Source: Chitinophagales bacterium (lineage in GTDB: Bacteria; Bacteroidota; Bacteroidia; Chitinophagales; S012-47). From it: DNA of 34,985 bases. Numbering within the stretch: position 1 is the first letter of the stretch; every line of letters begins with the position of its first letter. The position numbers were made by a program, and so were the translations under genes. Below the pieces are notes generated by a model. It was not told the DNA's origin, made no database searches, and saw nothing but the letters and a program-made list of their open reading frames with translations. Shown here piece by piece: positions 1 to 8,815 of this stretch. The stretch is taken from assembly GCA_015487695.1 (NCBI GenBank), contig WFPF01000043.1, forward strand, positions 1 through 34,985. The letters run 5' to 3'.

Positions 1-352
1 GGCGGCTCCTCCCCTGAGCGGTGTGCAGTATGAACTTGACGAGATCCGCTACGAAATTCCGGTGCTACAATATACCGAGACCAGTATCAAGGTGCCGGTG
101 GAGATCATCAATTCTGAGAAAGAAGCTTTGCTGCTCAACAAAGAAGCGGAACTCTCTTTTCAGCTTCCGCTGAACAAGATGGAAGAAATTGAAGGCCGGG
201 CGCCCGCTGAACTCTTTACCGTTGCTGCGGACTTCAGCCTGCTGCAAGCGGGCGACAGCACCGTTCCCCTCGTTAGCGAAGCGGCACCTCCCTATATCCG
301 CAACCTGAAGATAAAACCCGAAAGGGCCGCCTTTTTATACATCAATCCATGA
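1..352 (+). CDS. YbbR-domain (CdaR-like) protein, 3' part only
   Basis: The reading frame is open to the left window edge (the codons before the listed GTG at 23 are sense), so this is the C-terminal part, about 116 residues, of a longer protein. The visible pattern of alternating hydrophobic residues (IKVPVEIIN, then FTVAADFSLL and a final LKIKPERAAFLYI strand) fits a YbbR beta-domain. In Bacteroidota the YbbR-like gene normally lies just before coaE, as here, with the stop codon sharing an ATGA with the coaE start. YbbR proteins are membrane-anchored and periplasmic. In Firmicutes the relative CdaR controls a c-di-AMP cyclase, but I see nothing that extends that role to this protein. The N-terminal anchor is outside the window. 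Assignment rests mainly on the gene order plus the strand pattern. Confidence 0.72.
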   Translation, partial: AAPPLSGVQYELDEIRYEIPVLQYTETSIKVPVEIINSEKEALLLNKEAELSFQLPLNKMEEIEGRAPAELFTVAADFSLLQAGDSTVPLVSEAAPPYIRNLKIKPERAAFLYINP

Positions 353-963
353 TCAAAGTGGGCATCACCGGAGCCATGGGCAGCGGAAAAACGACCGTCT
401 GCCGGATTTTCGGCACGCTCCATGTGCCGGTCTACAATGCCGATGAGCGGGCCCGCTGGCTGATGGAGCACGATGAAGAGTTGAAGGCCCGTCTCCGCGA
501 AAGTTTCGGAGCCGGAATTTATGAGCAGGGAAAGCTTCTGCGAAAAAAACTGGCTGCTATAGTCTTTGACGATGCCGCACGCCTCGAGGAGTTGAATGCC
601 CTGGTCCATCCGCGGGTGCGCAAAGATGCCCTGGCATGGATGAATAAGCGGAAAGATTATCCCTATGTCATCCGCGAAGCCGCCCTGCTTTTCGAAAGCG
701 GCAGCCACCGTGACCTCGATTTGGTCATCACGGTGACGGCTCCCCTCGAATTGCGCCTCGATCGCATCGCAGCCCGTGACAGAAGCAGCCGCGAAGAGGC
801 CCTGAAACGCATGGCCCGGCAATGGCCCGAAGAAGAAAAGGTCAAACGCAGCCAATATGTAATCGTGAATGACGGCAGAGCGTTGCTCGTGCCCCAGGTG
901 ATGGAGATCCATGGCAAAATAGTAGCTTTGAGCACAGATGAAAAAAATGAGCATGACCTTTGA
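349..963 (+). CDS. coaE: Dephospho-CoA kinase
   Basis: Catalyses the last step of coenzyme A synthesis, ATP-dependent 3'-phosphorylation of dephospho-CoA, in the cytosol. The 204-residue length is normal for the family. A P-loop GAMGSGKT lies at residues 8-15, followed by the family's YNADERAR region (substrate-side Asp) and LVHPRVRKD, and the lid segment RLDRIAARD with its arginines. The ATG overlaps the stop of the YbbR gene by four bases, so translation is probably coupled. The 3' end overlaps the next gene. Identification is firm. Confidence 0.96.
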   Translation: MIKVGITGAMGSGKTTVCRIFGTLHVPVYNADERARWLMEHDEELKARLRESFGAGIYEQGKLLRKKLAAIVFDDAARLEELNALVHPRVRKDALAWMNKRKDYPYVIREAALLFESGSHRDLDLVITVTAPLELRLDRIAARDRSSREEALKRMARQWPEEEKVKRSQYVIVNDGRALLVPQVMEIHGKIVALSTDEKNEHDL

Positions 964-2167
964 ATCCCTTTGTACGCGCGATTTTTTGCCGGGAGATGAC
1001 CCCGACCCCTATGGTGCGCACATTTTACCGGTGTATCAGACTTCCACTTTTGTATATGAAAGTCCGGAGAAGATCATGGACGTCTTCCGGGGAAAAGGAA
1101 AGGCCTATGTCTATTCCCGCTGGGCCAACCCCACAGTGGATGCCGTGGAGCGAAAGATTGCCGCCCTGGAAGCCTACGGCCTGAAAAAAGACGGGAAAGA
1201 GCTACCATTGAAGGCACTGCTTTTCAGCAGCGGAATGGCTGCCATATCGGCTTTGTTCATGGCGGCACTGAAGCCCGGAGAAAAAATACTCACGAGCGGA
1301 AACATTTACGGCACTACGGTGGAGCTCCTCAACACCCTGATGCACAGCCACGGAATCGAAAGCGTCTACAGAGACCTTTCGGATAAATCTGCGGTCGAAA
1401 GCGCCCTGGAGGAGGACGCGATGATCCGAATGATCTATTGCGAATCGCCCAGCAACCCGACTGTTCAGATCTATGACCTCTCGATGCTGTCGGAGCTGGC
1501 TCAGCGCTACGGAGCCACACTGGCCGTTGACAATACCTTTTCGTCTCCCTACCTTCAGCAGCCTTTTCGCTGGGGAGCCGACTATGTCGTGCATTCCACC
1601 ACGAAGTACCTCAACGGCCACGGAACGGCACTGGGCGGAATTCTGCTTTCAACCGATGCCGGCTTTATGGAAGAAAAGGCGTGGAAGATGCGGAAAATAC
1701 TGGGAGGAAACAGCAATGCGCTGGAAGCCTGGCTGCTGAACAACGGCTTAAAGACGCTGCCCCTCCGCATGGAGAAACACTGTAGCAATGCGGCCCTTCT
1801 GGCCCTGTTTCTCGAAAGCCATCGGGCGGTGGAGAAAGTGCATTATGCCGGATTGGAATCGCACCCCGCCTATTCCCTGGCGAAAAAACAGATGCGCCTG
1901 CCCGGAGGAGTGCTCAGCTTTGAGCTGAAAGGAGGCCTGCGGGCCGGCATTCGATTTATGAAACACATCCGCTTTTGCACCCTCACTTCCACCCTCGGCA
2001 CACCCGATACCCTTATCACTCATCCTGCAAGCATGACCCATGTGAGTGTGCCGAAGGCACAGCGCCTGGCCCATGGCATTGGTGACGGGCTCATACGTAT
2101 GAGCGTGGGGATCGAAAATGCAGATGATATTAAAAACGATCTGGAAAGGGCGCTGGCAGCGATTTAA
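938..2167 (+). CDS. Trans-sulfuration family PLP enzyme (cystathionine synthase/lyase or methionine gamma-lyase type)
   Basis: A fold-type I PLP enzyme of the Cys/Met metabolism family. It has the YSRWANPT substrate/PLP segment (about residues 59-66), SSGMAAI for phosphate binding, the AVDNTF aspartate that holds the pyridine nitrogen, and the Schiff-base lysine in STTKYLNGH (about residue 223). The family includes cystathionine gamma-synthase, cystathionine beta/gamma-lyase, O-acetylhomoserine sulfhydrylase and methionine gamma-lyase. These cannot be separated safely by eye, so no symbol is given. The first ATG (938) lies inside coaE; ATGs at 947 and 953 are equally plausible starts. The gene converges on fabD, the two stops overlapping by four bases, which leaves no room for a conventional terminator between them. 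Confidence 0.88.
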   Translation: MKKMSMTFESLCTRDFLPGDDPDPYGAHILPVYQTSTFVYESPEKIMDVFRGKGKAYVYSRWANPTVDAVERKIAALEAYGLKKDGKELPLKALLFSSGMAAISALFMAALKPGEKILTSGNIYGTTVELLNTLMHSHGIESVYRDLSDKSAVESALEEDAMIRMIYCESPSNPTVQIYDLSMLSELAQRYGATLAVDNTFSSPYLQQPFRWGADYVVHSTTKYLNGHGTALGGILLSTDAGFMEEKAWKMRKILGGNSNALEAWLLNNGLKTLPLRMEKHCSNAALLALFLESHRAVEKVHYAGLESHPAYSLAKKQMRLPGGVLSFELKGGLRAGIRFMKHIRFCTLTSTLGTPDTLITHPASMTHVSVPKAQRLAHGIGDGLIRMSVGIENADDIKNDLERALAAI

Positions 2168-3060
2168 TCTTCCGTTTTGCGAATGACGGGACTGTGTACT
2201 TTGACACTGCGGTCGATCTTGCGAATGAGCCCCTGCAATACACTTCCGGGCCCTACTTCAATAAACTCATCGGCTCCATCGGCAATCATATTGCGCACGG
2301 TCTGTGTCCAGCGTACGGGCGAAGTCAATTGGGCGATCAGGTTTTTCTTTATTTCTTCGGCATCGACATGGGGGCGGGCATCGACATTCTGATAGACCGG
2401 CACCCGGGCATTGCTGAATGAGGTCTGTGCGATGGCCGCTTCCAGCTCTTTGCGGGCCGGCTCCATCATGGGCGAATGAAATCCACCGCCCACTTTCAGA
2501 ATGACCGCTCTTCGTGCACCGGCTTCCTGCAATTTCTCCACCGCCTTTTCTATGCCGGAGACGCTGCCCGATATAACCAGTTGTCCCGGACTGTTGTAAT
2601 TGGCCGGAACGACCACATCGTCAATCGATTCACATACCTTCTCAACGCTTTCGTCATCGAGGCCCAGAATGGCGGCCATGGTCGAAGGTGCGGCCTCACA
2701 GGCTTTCTGCATGGCTTCCGCCCGTTTTTTTACAAGGGTCAGGCCATCGCGAAAGCTCAAAACATCGGCTGCGACAAGGGCTGAAAATTCACCCAGTGAA
2801 TGGCCTGCCACCATATCCGGCTCATATTCATTACCCAGGGCTTTGGCACTGACGATGGAATGGATAAATACCGCAGGCTGTGTGACCCGGGTTTCCTTGA
2901 GCTGCTCGATGCTGCCTTTAAACATCACATCTGTGATCGGAAAGCCCAGTACATCGTTGGCCTGCTCAAAAATATACTTCAACATGGTGCCCATTTCGTA
3001 CAGGTCTTTGCCCATACCTTCAAACTGAGACCCCTGCCCCGGGAATACAAATGCCCTCAT
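2164..3060 (-). CDS. fabD: Malonyl-CoA:ACP transacylase
   Basis: Loads malonyl groups from CoA to acyl carrier protein to feed fatty-acid elongation. The sequence has the N-terminal FPGQGSQ oxyanion motif (residues 6-12), the nucleophile elbow GHSLGE with Ser88, an arginine about 25-30 residues further on (KKRAEAM), and the catalytic histidine in GGFHSPMM (His195). The 298 residues match the stand-alone bacterial enzyme. It lies 75 bases after folE on the same strand and has a candidate promoter of its own in that gap. Confidence 0.96.
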   Translation of the reverse strand: MRAFVFPGQGSQFEGMGKDLYEMGTMLKYIFEQANDVLGFPITDVMFKGSIEQLKETRVTQPAVFIHSIVSAKALGNEYEPDMVAGHSLGEFSALVAADVLSFRDGLTLVKKRAEAMQKACEAAPSTMAAILGLDDESVEKVCESIDDVVVPANYNSPGQLVISGSVSGIEKAVEKLQEAGARRAVILKVGGGFHSPMMEPARKELEAAIAQTSFSNARVPVYQNVDARPHVDAEEIKKNLIAQLTSPVRWTQTVRNMIADGADEFIEVGPGSVLQGLIRKIDRSVKVHSPVIRKTED

Positions 3061-3087
3061 AAATTGCTTTTAATCGCTTTGAAAGAA

Positions 3088-3118
3088 TAAAAATACATTT
3101 TCCTTTTTGCATGGGCAA
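3088..3118 (-). promoter_or_regulatory. Candidate fabD promoter
   Basis: Read on the minus strand: TTG, a 20-base spacer, then TATTTTTA, which is one base off the Bacteroidota -7 consensus TAnnTTTG. It lies about 28 bases before the fabD ATG. Sequence match only. Confidence 0.45.
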
Positions 3119-3135
3119 TTTTCAAAACCCCGCAT

Positions 3136-3780
3136 TTAGCGATTCATCAGTTTTGATGAGATTAAACTGATGAACTCGCTTCTTGTACTTTGATTTTTAA
3201 ATTCTCCGGTGAAAGCGGAAGTGGTGGTAATTGAGTTTTGTTTTTCCGCTCCGCGCATCATCATGCAAAGGTGCTGGGCTTCAATAACTACGGCTACGCC
3301 CAGGGGATCGAGTACTTTATCAATGGTCTGCATGATCTGGCAGGTCAGTCTTTCCTGTACCTGCAATCTTCTTGCAAAGACATCCACCACCCTCGGAATT
3401 TTGCTCAGGCCTACAATCCTGCCGTTTGGGATATAGGCCACATGCGCCCGGCCAAAGAAAGGCAACATGTGATGTTCACAAAGCGAGTACAGCTCAATGT
3501 CTTTTACAATGACCATTTCGCTGTGCGACTCATTAAAAAGCGCACTTCTCAATATCTCTTCGGGATCGAGGTGATAGCCGTGCGTGATAAACTGCATGGC
3601 CTTGGCTGCCCGCTCGGGCGTTTTCAGCAGGCCTTCGCGGCCGGTGTCTTCACCGATCAGCTCTATGACTCCTTTATAGTGCTCCCGGAGTTTCTCCAGA
3701 GATTCGGCCTCATAAAACTCGTCTTTCCTGTACAGGCGGCCTTCGGACCATTCGTCCCTATCGTGTTGCTCATTCTCCAT
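3136..3780 (-). CDS. folE: GTP cyclohydrolase I (FolE type)
   Basis: Converts GTP to 7,8-dihydroneopterin triphosphate, the entry to folate and pterin synthesis. It has the zinc-site motif [12 protein letters not shown], the [15 protein letters not shown] substrate region, the RLQVQERLT segment and the second zinc cysteine in [11 protein letters not shown], as in type IA enzymes. The open frame extends to 3846, but that would overlap the upstream pterin synthase by 77 bases. I chose ATG 3780 (MENEQ), which overlaps by 11 bases and gives 214 residues, normal for the core enzyme with a short N-terminal arm. It follows the PTPS-type gene in one transcription unit; its product is that enzyme's substrate. 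Confidence 0.95.
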   Translation of the reverse strand: MENEQHDRDEWSEGRLYRKDEFYEAESLEKLREHYKGVIELIGEDTGREGLLKTPERAAKAMQFITHGYHLDPEEILRSALFNESHSEMVIVKDIELYSLCEHHMLPFFGRAHVAYIPNGRIVGLSKIPRVVDVFARRLQVQERLTCQIMQTIDKVLDPLGVAVVIEAQHLCMMMRGAEKQNSITTTSAFTGEFKNQSTRSEFISLISSKLMNR

Positions 3781-4177
3781 AATAATCGGCATAAATGTTT
3801 TCGGTTTCATAAATCCGGACCCGGTGCAGTGTGAATCCTTTGGCATGGGGCTCCAGGCGCTGCCAGATGATTTTTACAAGATTCTCTGCCGTGGGCATGA
3901 TTCCTTGCATAAAACCCACATCCAGATTGAGATTCTTGTGGTCGAGGTGCTCAATGACCTCGCTTCTAATGATTTTTTTCAGCTCCGTGGCATTGATGAT
4001 CATTCCGGTTACCGGATCGGGTTCCCCTTTGATGGTCACATAGAGGATGTAGTTGTGGCCATGCCAGTTTTCATTGGAACAATTTCCAAAAATTTCCATG
4101 TTTTTCTCGTCATTCCACCCGGCAACAAACAGCCTGTGGGCGGCACAGAATCTTTCTCTACGCGTCAAATAAACCAT
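3770..4177 (-). CDS. 6-pyruvoyl-tetrahydropterin synthase-like protein (PTPS/QueD superfamily)
   Basis: A small T-fold enzyme acting on dihydroneopterin triphosphate. From ATG 4177 the zinc ligands are His14 (FCAAH), His39 and His41 (WHGH), and the catalytic cysteine is Cys33. The Cys-to-first-His spacing is six, as in animal PTPS (GKCNNPNGHGH type); classical QueD has a spacing of four. The DPVTGMIIN and [10 protein letters not shown] segments are also PTPS-like, the latter with the Asp-His relay. Bacterial databases usually call such genes 6-carboxytetrahydropterin synthase (queD). The gene could serve biopterin-like cofactor or queuosine synthesis. The longer frame starts at a TTG (4195) lying inside a good -7 box, so the ATG is preferred. 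Confidence 0.88.
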   Translation of the reverse strand: MVYLTRRERFCAAHRLFVAGWNDEKNMEIFGNCSNENWHGHNYILYVTIKGEPDPVTGMIINATELKKIIRSEVIEHLDHKNLNLDVGFMQGIMPTAENLVKIIWQRLEPHAKGFTLHRVRIYETENIYADYYGE

Positions 4178-4192
4178 CAGAAAATTTTCAGG

Positions 4193-4200
4193 CAAAGATA
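4193..4200 (-). promoter_or_regulatory. Candidate -7 element for the pterin synthase-folE unit
   Basis: On the minus strand the octamer TATCTTTG is a perfect match to TAnnTTTG. It lies 15 bases before the chosen ATG at 4177. No TTG is present at the expected -33 distance, so only half of the promoter is supported. It argues against the TTG start at 4195, which falls inside the box. Confidence 0.4.
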
Positions 4201-4221
4201 AAGAAAAGCGTGCGTGGCTGC

Positions 4222-4779
4222 TTACTGCAAAACAAAGCGAATCGAAGCTTCGGAAAAAGCCTCGTATTCTCTGAGCGATGCCTCTATTTTGCGCTGCCAG
4301 AGCCGCTGCAGCTTCGCCCGTGTGCCGTGGTGGCTTTCCCGGTCATATTCATCCTGCATCTTTTGCAGGGCAGCATTCACTTCGTCAAAGCTCTGCTCAA
4401 AGATCAGCGCCAGGTCGCGGTCCTGCCTGAAAGCATCCACCAGGCGCTTGCGCAGTATGCGGGCATGCAGTTCCGTAATGTCGAAATGCAATTGCTCATG
4501 GAGCAACAAAGCACGATCATCGCGAACCCGTGTCCATGAGCGGGAAGGGAGAAAGTAGGCACGAACCTCAATGTAAATGCTGTTGTCAATATTCTTAACC
4601 GAGGCATCGAGCATACAGTGGGTCTGTGCGTGATGCGGATTGTCTTTTTCAGCGGCTCCCCGAAACATGTCCCAGCTGAGCATGGCCCCATCCTGCCAGG
4701 CAATCATTCCCTCTCCGCCCACGGGCATAAAAGCCGATAAGGTGAAGAAAATCAATAAGAGGGGAAGCAGACGTTTCAT
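4222..4779 (-). CDS. DUF922-type exported putative zinc protease
   Basis: A 185-residue protein with an N-terminal hydrophobic signal peptide (KRLLPLLLIFFTLSAF). It contains HEQLH (His94, Glu95, His98), an HExxH metal-binding motif, inside LLLHEQLHFDITELHAR, which matches the DUF922 family of predicted zinc-dependent proteases. The family has no well-established substrate. The C-terminal half is charged and probably helical. The gene stands alone between bshC and the pterin synthase gene, with a nested palindrome directly in front of its ATG that could be an operator. Confidence 0.75.
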   Translation of the reverse strand: MKRLLPLLLIFFTLSAFMPVGGEGMIAWQDGAMLSWDMFRGAAEKDNPHHAQTHCMLDASVKNIDNSIYIEVRAYFLPSRSWTRVRDDRALLLHEQLHFDITELHARILRKRLVDAFRQDRDLALIFEQSFDEVNAALQKMQDEYDRESHHGTRAKLQRLWQRKIEASLREYEAFSEASIRFVLQ

Positions 4780-4782
4780 GCG

Positions 4783-4813
4783 CTTAACGTTAAGTTAACA
4801 TTAACTTAAACGT
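4783..4813. repeat. Nested palindromes upstream of the DUF922 gene
   Basis: CTTAACGTTAAG (4783-4794) is a perfect 12-base palindrome. It overlaps a second inverted repeat, TAAGTTAA-CA-TTAACTTA (4791-4808), whose arms extend to ACGT on both sides with one extra A on the right. The cluster begins four bases before the DUF922 start codon. It could be an operator or an mRNA hairpin covering the ribosome binding region. It lacks the GC-rich stem of a typical terminator. Confidence 0.6.
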
Positions 4814-4917
4814 GAATTTACACAAAATGATACGCAGGCCCAAAATATAATGAGGCAAAATCATTCCGCAGCAGGAAGGGGAAGCGGCAGGATATGAATA
4901 AAGGGAAGTGCTGACCG

Positions 4918-6513
4918 TCAGAGCTTAAGCGCAATCAACTGCTTTTCGATGGGCTGCAGGGCAGCCTGCATCTCTTCGAGGAAGGAAGGGCCATATTTGG
5001 CATAATATCCGGCAACATTGTCCAATCGTTCGTGCAGTTTGCCACCCGGGAGAAGCCTTTCCTTCAATGTTTGGATTTGGCGGATCAGAATCTCGTGCTT
5101 TTTCTTCTCTGCACGCAGGATCTTACCTTCCAGTTTATCGAGGGCTTTGAGCATTTTCTGCATTTCTCCCTCTACGCTTCGCCCGAGGGTCGGGTCCACC
5201 TGAAGGGCCAGGTTCCTGACCCGCTCCATGGCTTTTCTGATCTCTGCTTTCTCCTCTTCGAGGGTGATCCGGCCATCGCTTTGCTGCATGACCAGCGAAC
5301 GGATCAGTTGCTCCTCCTCTTCAAAAACCTGCCGGAGTCCCAGATGCAACTGTTCCATCTTCTTCTGCACATTCTGTTCTATAAGCATCACACTGTTGCG
5401 AACTACCAACATGGGAAAATTCACGTGATATAGCTCGAAGACGCCTTTCAGCTCCAACCAGTAGGATATTTCACCGGCACCGCCCACATAGGCCAGATTG
5501 GGCAGGATAAGCTCCTGATAGACGGGCCGCAGAATGACATTGGGACTGAAATGGTTGGGGCACTTGCGCAATTCGGAAATCATCGTTTCGCGGTCAAAAT
5601 AAAGATGGGTGTTCAGCACTTTGTACGATCCCTCACCGGGCTGATACTCTATGCGTTCACGAATGCCGTCATTGAAATAAAAGAGATTCACCTCTCTGGG
5701 GCGGGCCTGTGCCTTGTATCCGTTCTCTTCCATCAGCTGCACTTTCTTCTCCACTTCCCCGCGGCTCTTCCTTTCGAGCAGTTCACGCTCCATCACAGGA
5801 AGAAAACGCTCTTTCAGGTCCTTCCGGTCACCGCTCATGATCAGCAGACCATGGCTTGCAAACAATTCATTGACCAGCCCGAAGGTGGCCTCGGCCAGCG
5901 TATGATCTGCATGGTAATGTTTTCTCAGCATGTGTACCCACTCTTGGGCCCAGCTGCTCTCGCCCAGAATCCCGGCCAGCTCGTCAATGACCGCATCAAT
6001 GCCTCTTAGCTTCAGCCGGCCCACCGGACCGCTGGCATCTTTGCTCCATTCGATCCGCTGCCGGTGTACAAAAAGATGATTGATCTCTTCAAAGTCATGG
6101 TCCTCACTCCCCATCCAGTAAACCGGAACAAAATCATTCTCGGGATATCTTTTTTTAAGCTCTTCGCTCAGGCGGATGGTGTCGGCAATCTTTACGATAA
6201 AATAGAGAGGCCCCGTCATCAGGCAGGGCTGGTGTGCCGTGGTTACCGTAAAGGTGCTTTCCTCTTTCAAAAGGGAAATATTTTTCTGCACGGCTTCGCT
6301 CTGTCCGAAAGGTTCGTAGAGCTCGTTGAGCACCGAAACCAAGAGCTCGCGGTCCACATTCTGGACCTGCTTTTCCTCCATTATGCGGGGGACAATATCA
6401 AATGATGGGGGATATTTATAAAGGTGCTGGGTCTTCTCATTGCCATCCAGATAGTCGCAAATCAGCCGGGGAAAGATCCCGGTTTCTTTAAATGAGAGAT
6501 AGCTGGCGTTCAT
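4918..6513 (-). CDS. bshC: Bacillithiol biosynthesis cysteine-adding enzyme
   Basis: Adds L-cysteine to glucosaminyl-malate in the last step of bacillithiol synthesis. The 531-residue length fits the family. The N-terminal Rossmann-like core shows TAHQPCLMTGPLYF (family form GHQP..FTGP), YWMGSEDHDFEEINH, and later NVILRPVYQE and YVGGAGEISYWLELKGVF. A long charged coiled-coil follows at about residues 390-480, as in the Bacillus structure. The start overlaps the rimO stop by four bases (ATGA), so it is the last gene of a ftsY-rimO-bshC unit. A bacillithiol pool would fit the YpdA-like flavin fold seen in the electron-transfer operon, but that link is only suggestive. Confidence 0.94.
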   Translation of the reverse strand: MNASYLSFKETGIFPRLICDYLDGNEKTQHLYKYPPSFDIVPRIMEEKQVQNVDRELLVSVLNELYEPFGQSEAVQKNISLLKEESTFTVTTAHQPCLMTGPLYFIVKIADTIRLSEELKKRYPENDFVPVYWMGSEDHDFEEINHLFVHRQRIEWSKDASGPVGRLKLRGIDAVIDELAGILGESSWAQEWVHMLRKHYHADHTLAEATFGLVNELFASHGLLIMSGDRKDLKERFLPVMERELLERKSRGEVEKKVQLMEENGYKAQARPREVNLFYFNDGIRERIEYQPGEGSYKVLNTHLYFDRETMISELRKCPNHFSPNVILRPVYQELILPNLAYVGGAGEISYWLELKGVFELYHVNFPMLVVRNSVMLIEQNVQKKMEQLHLGLRQVFEEEEQLIRSLVMQQSDGRITLEEEKAEIRKAMERVRNLALQVDPTLGRSVEGEMQKMLKALDKLEGKILRAEKKKHEILIRQIQTLKERLLPGGKLHERLDNVAGYYAKYGPSFLEEMQAALQPIEKQLIALKL

Positions 6514-7829
6514 TCGATGGGTTTAATCATTCCGTAAAGGTCGAATTCATTGGCATCCGTGATGACAATATCGGTAAAATCTCCAATACGCAGGTATTGA
6601 TTTTTTGCATCGACAAGTACTTCATTGTCTACTTCCGGAGAATCGTAGGCCGTCCGGCCGATAAACCAGTCGCCCTCTTTGCGGTCGAAGAGTACCCGCT
6701 GCACCGTTCCTATTTTTGCCTTGTTTTTTTCGAATGATATCCCCGACTGCAGTTCCATCAGGCGGGCAGCCCGTTCTTCTTTCACTTCCTGCGGCACATC
6801 ATCCTGCAATTCATAGGCAGCGGTGTTTTCTTCGTGAGAGTACGTAAACACTCCCAGGCGTTCAAACTGCTGCGCCTGCACAAAATCCATCAGTTCTTCA
6901 AAGTCCTCTTCGCTTTCGCCCGGAAAACCTACGAGCATGGTCGTGCGGATATGGATGCCGGGCACTTTGGCCCGAATGCGGTCAAGCAGCTCCTCCGTTT
7001 CTTTTCTTGTGATTTGCCTGCGCATCCTTTTCAGTACCGGGTCGCTGGCGTGTTGCAGGGGCATATCCAGATAGGGAAGCACTTTTTCTTCCTTGCGCAT
7101 GACATCCAGCACGTCAAGCGGAAATTTGCCCGGATAGGCATAGTGCAGGCGTATCCACTCAATGCCCTCCACCTCAGCCAGCGCGCTCAGCAGGCGCGCC
7201 AGGGCCCTTTTTTTATAAATATCCAGGCCGTAGTAGCTGAGTTCCTGTGCGATGAGTATCAGCTCGCGCGTGCCGTTGCGTGCGAGAAAGCGTGCTTCCT
7301 TTACCAGCTCTTCGATGGACTTGGAGCGGTGTGCCCCCCGCATCAGCGGAATGGCACAAAAAGCGCAGGTCCTGTTGCAACCCTCGGAAATCTTCAGGTA
7401 AGCATAATGTGAGGGAGTGACCGAAACCCGCTCACCGAGCAGTTCGTGTTTGTAGTCGGCTTCCAGTCGCTCAAGCAAAAGGGGCAGCTCCATGGTGCCA
7501 AACCAGTCGTCCACTTCCGGAATTTCCTTTTTCAAATCATCGCGATAGCGCTGCGAGAGGCAACCCGTAACCAGCAATCGCTCTATGCGGCCGGCTTTCT
7601 TCTCGGCAGCATATTCCAGAATGGTCTCTATGGATTCCTCCTTGGCCCGGTCGATAAAGCCGCAGGTATTGATGATGACAATGTTGGCATTTTCATTTCC
7701 CGACTCGTGCGAAACTTTATAATCATTCGCCTCCAGCTGGCCCATCAGCTCTTCCGAGTCCACAAGGTTTTTCGAGCAGCCAAGTGTGATTACTTCCACC
7801 CTGTCCTTCCGGTAATTCTTAGTCTTCAT
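6510..7829 (-). CDS. rimO: Ribosomal protein S12 methylthiotransferase
   Basis: A radical-SAM enzyme that methylthiolates the conserved Asp of ribosomal protein S12. In order it has the N-terminal UPF0004 domain (TLGCSKNLVDSE, then NTCGF and TGCLSQRY, supplying three cluster cysteines), the radical-SAM motif SEGCNRTCAFCAIP, and a C-terminal TRAM domain (from about residue 370). The PLMRGAHRSKS stretch after the cluster is RimO-like rather than MiaB-like. The gene is 439 residues long, starts six bases after the ftsY stop and overlaps bshC by four bases. Confidence 0.96.
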   Translation of the reverse strand: MKTKNYRKDRVEVITLGCSKNLVDSEELMGQLEANDYKVSHESGNENANIVIINTCGFIDRAKEESIETILEYAAEKKAGRIERLLVTGCLSQRYRDDLKKEIPEVDDWFGTMELPLLLERLEADYKHELLGERVSVTPSHYAYLKISEGCNRTCAFCAIPLMRGAHRSKSIEELVKEARFLARNGTRELILIAQELSYYGLDIYKKRALARLLSALAEVEGIEWIRLHYAYPGKFPLDVLDVMRKEEKVLPYLDMPLQHASDPVLKRMRRQITRKETEELLDRIRAKVPGIHIRTTMLVGFPGESEEDFEELMDFVQAQQFERLGVFTYSHEENTAAYELQDDVPQEVKEERAARLMELQSGISFEKNKAKIGTVQRVLFDRKEGDWFIGRTAYDSPEVDNEVLVDAKNQYLRIGDFTDIVITDANEFDLYGMIKPIE

Positions 7830-7835
7830 CGGGAA

Positions 7836-8792
7836 TCAGGACTTATTGAATAAGGCATCCACAAAATCGCGGCTGTTAAAAACCTGAAGGTCTTCTATGG
7901 CCTCACCGATGCCGATAAATTTGATCGGAATCTGAAACTGATCGGCAATACCCAGCACCACACCGCCTTTGGCCGTGCCGTCCAGTTTGGTCACGATGAT
8001 GCCAGTGACGGGCGTGGCCTGCGTGAAATGGCGGGCCTGCTCAATGGCATTCTGTCCGGTAGAGGCATCGAGTACCAGAAGCACCTCATGCGGGGCACCG
8101 GGCAGCACTTTGCTCATTACCTTTTTTACTTTCGTGAGCTCATTCATAAGGTTGACCTTGTTGTGCAGTCTTCCTGCCGTGTCGATGATGACCACATCGG
8201 CCCCTTCACTTACGCCTTTCTGCACCGTTTCGAAAGCTACCGAGGCGGGGTCGGACCCCATTTCTTTTCTGACCAGTTCGACACCGGCCCTGCCGGCCCA
8301 CACTTCCAGTTGATCTATGGCTGCTGCACGGAAGGTGTCGGCTGCGCCCAGAATAACTTTCTTGCCCTGATCTTTGAGCTGCTTAGCCAGTTTGCCGATG
8401 CTGGTGGTCTTGCCCACTCCGTTGACACCCACCACCATGATTACAAAGGGTTTTTTGTCATCCGGAATAAAGTAACCTTCCTGGTCGGTCGATTTGTTTT
8501 CATGGAGCAATCCCATGATCTCTTCGCGCAGCATGCTGTTGAGCTCGCCCGTATTGATGTATTTGTCGCGGGCCACGCGGGCCTCAATGCGGTCGATGAT
8601 TTTAAATGTGGTTTCGGCACTCACATCGGAAGTGATGAGAATTTCCTCCAGATCATCCAGAAAAGACTCATCCACTTTCGACTTGCCGGCCACGGCCCGG
8701 GTCAGCTTGCCCAGAAAACTATCTTTCGTTTTACTCAGGCCCTTGTCGAGCTCCTCTTTTTTATCTTTTGAAAATATTCCGAAAAATCCCAT
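7836..8792 (-). CDS. ftsY: Signal recognition particle receptor FtsY
   Basis: The SRP receptor GTPase that docks ribosome-SRP complexes at the inner membrane. A helical N domain (residues 1-95) is followed by the G domain with P-loop GVNGVGKTTSIGKLA, DTFRAAAIDQLEVW, DTAGRLHNK (G3) and TKLDGTAKGG (G4 and closing loop). The 318 residues show no long acidic A domain, as is usual in Bacteroidota. It is the first gene of ftsY-rimO-bshC, with its own promoter just downstream of the rpm-operon terminator. Confidence 0.97.
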   Translation of the reverse strand: MGFFGIFSKDKKEELDKGLSKTKDSFLGKLTRAVAGKSKVDESFLDDLEEILITSDVSAETTFKIIDRIEARVARDKYINTGELNSMLREEIMGLLHENKSTDQEGYFIPDDKKPFVIMVVGVNGVGKTTSIGKLAKQLKDQGKKVILGAADTFRAAAIDQLEVWAGRAGVELVRKEMGSDPASVAFETVQKGVSEGADVVIIDTAGRLHNKVNLMNELTKVKKVMSKVLPGAPHEVLLVLDASTGQNAIEQARHFTQATPVTGIIVTKLDGTAKGGVVLGIADQFQIPIKFIGIGEAIEDLQVFNSRDFVDALFNKS

Positions 8793-8815
8793 TTGCCTCT
8801 TTTTGTTTTATTGAA

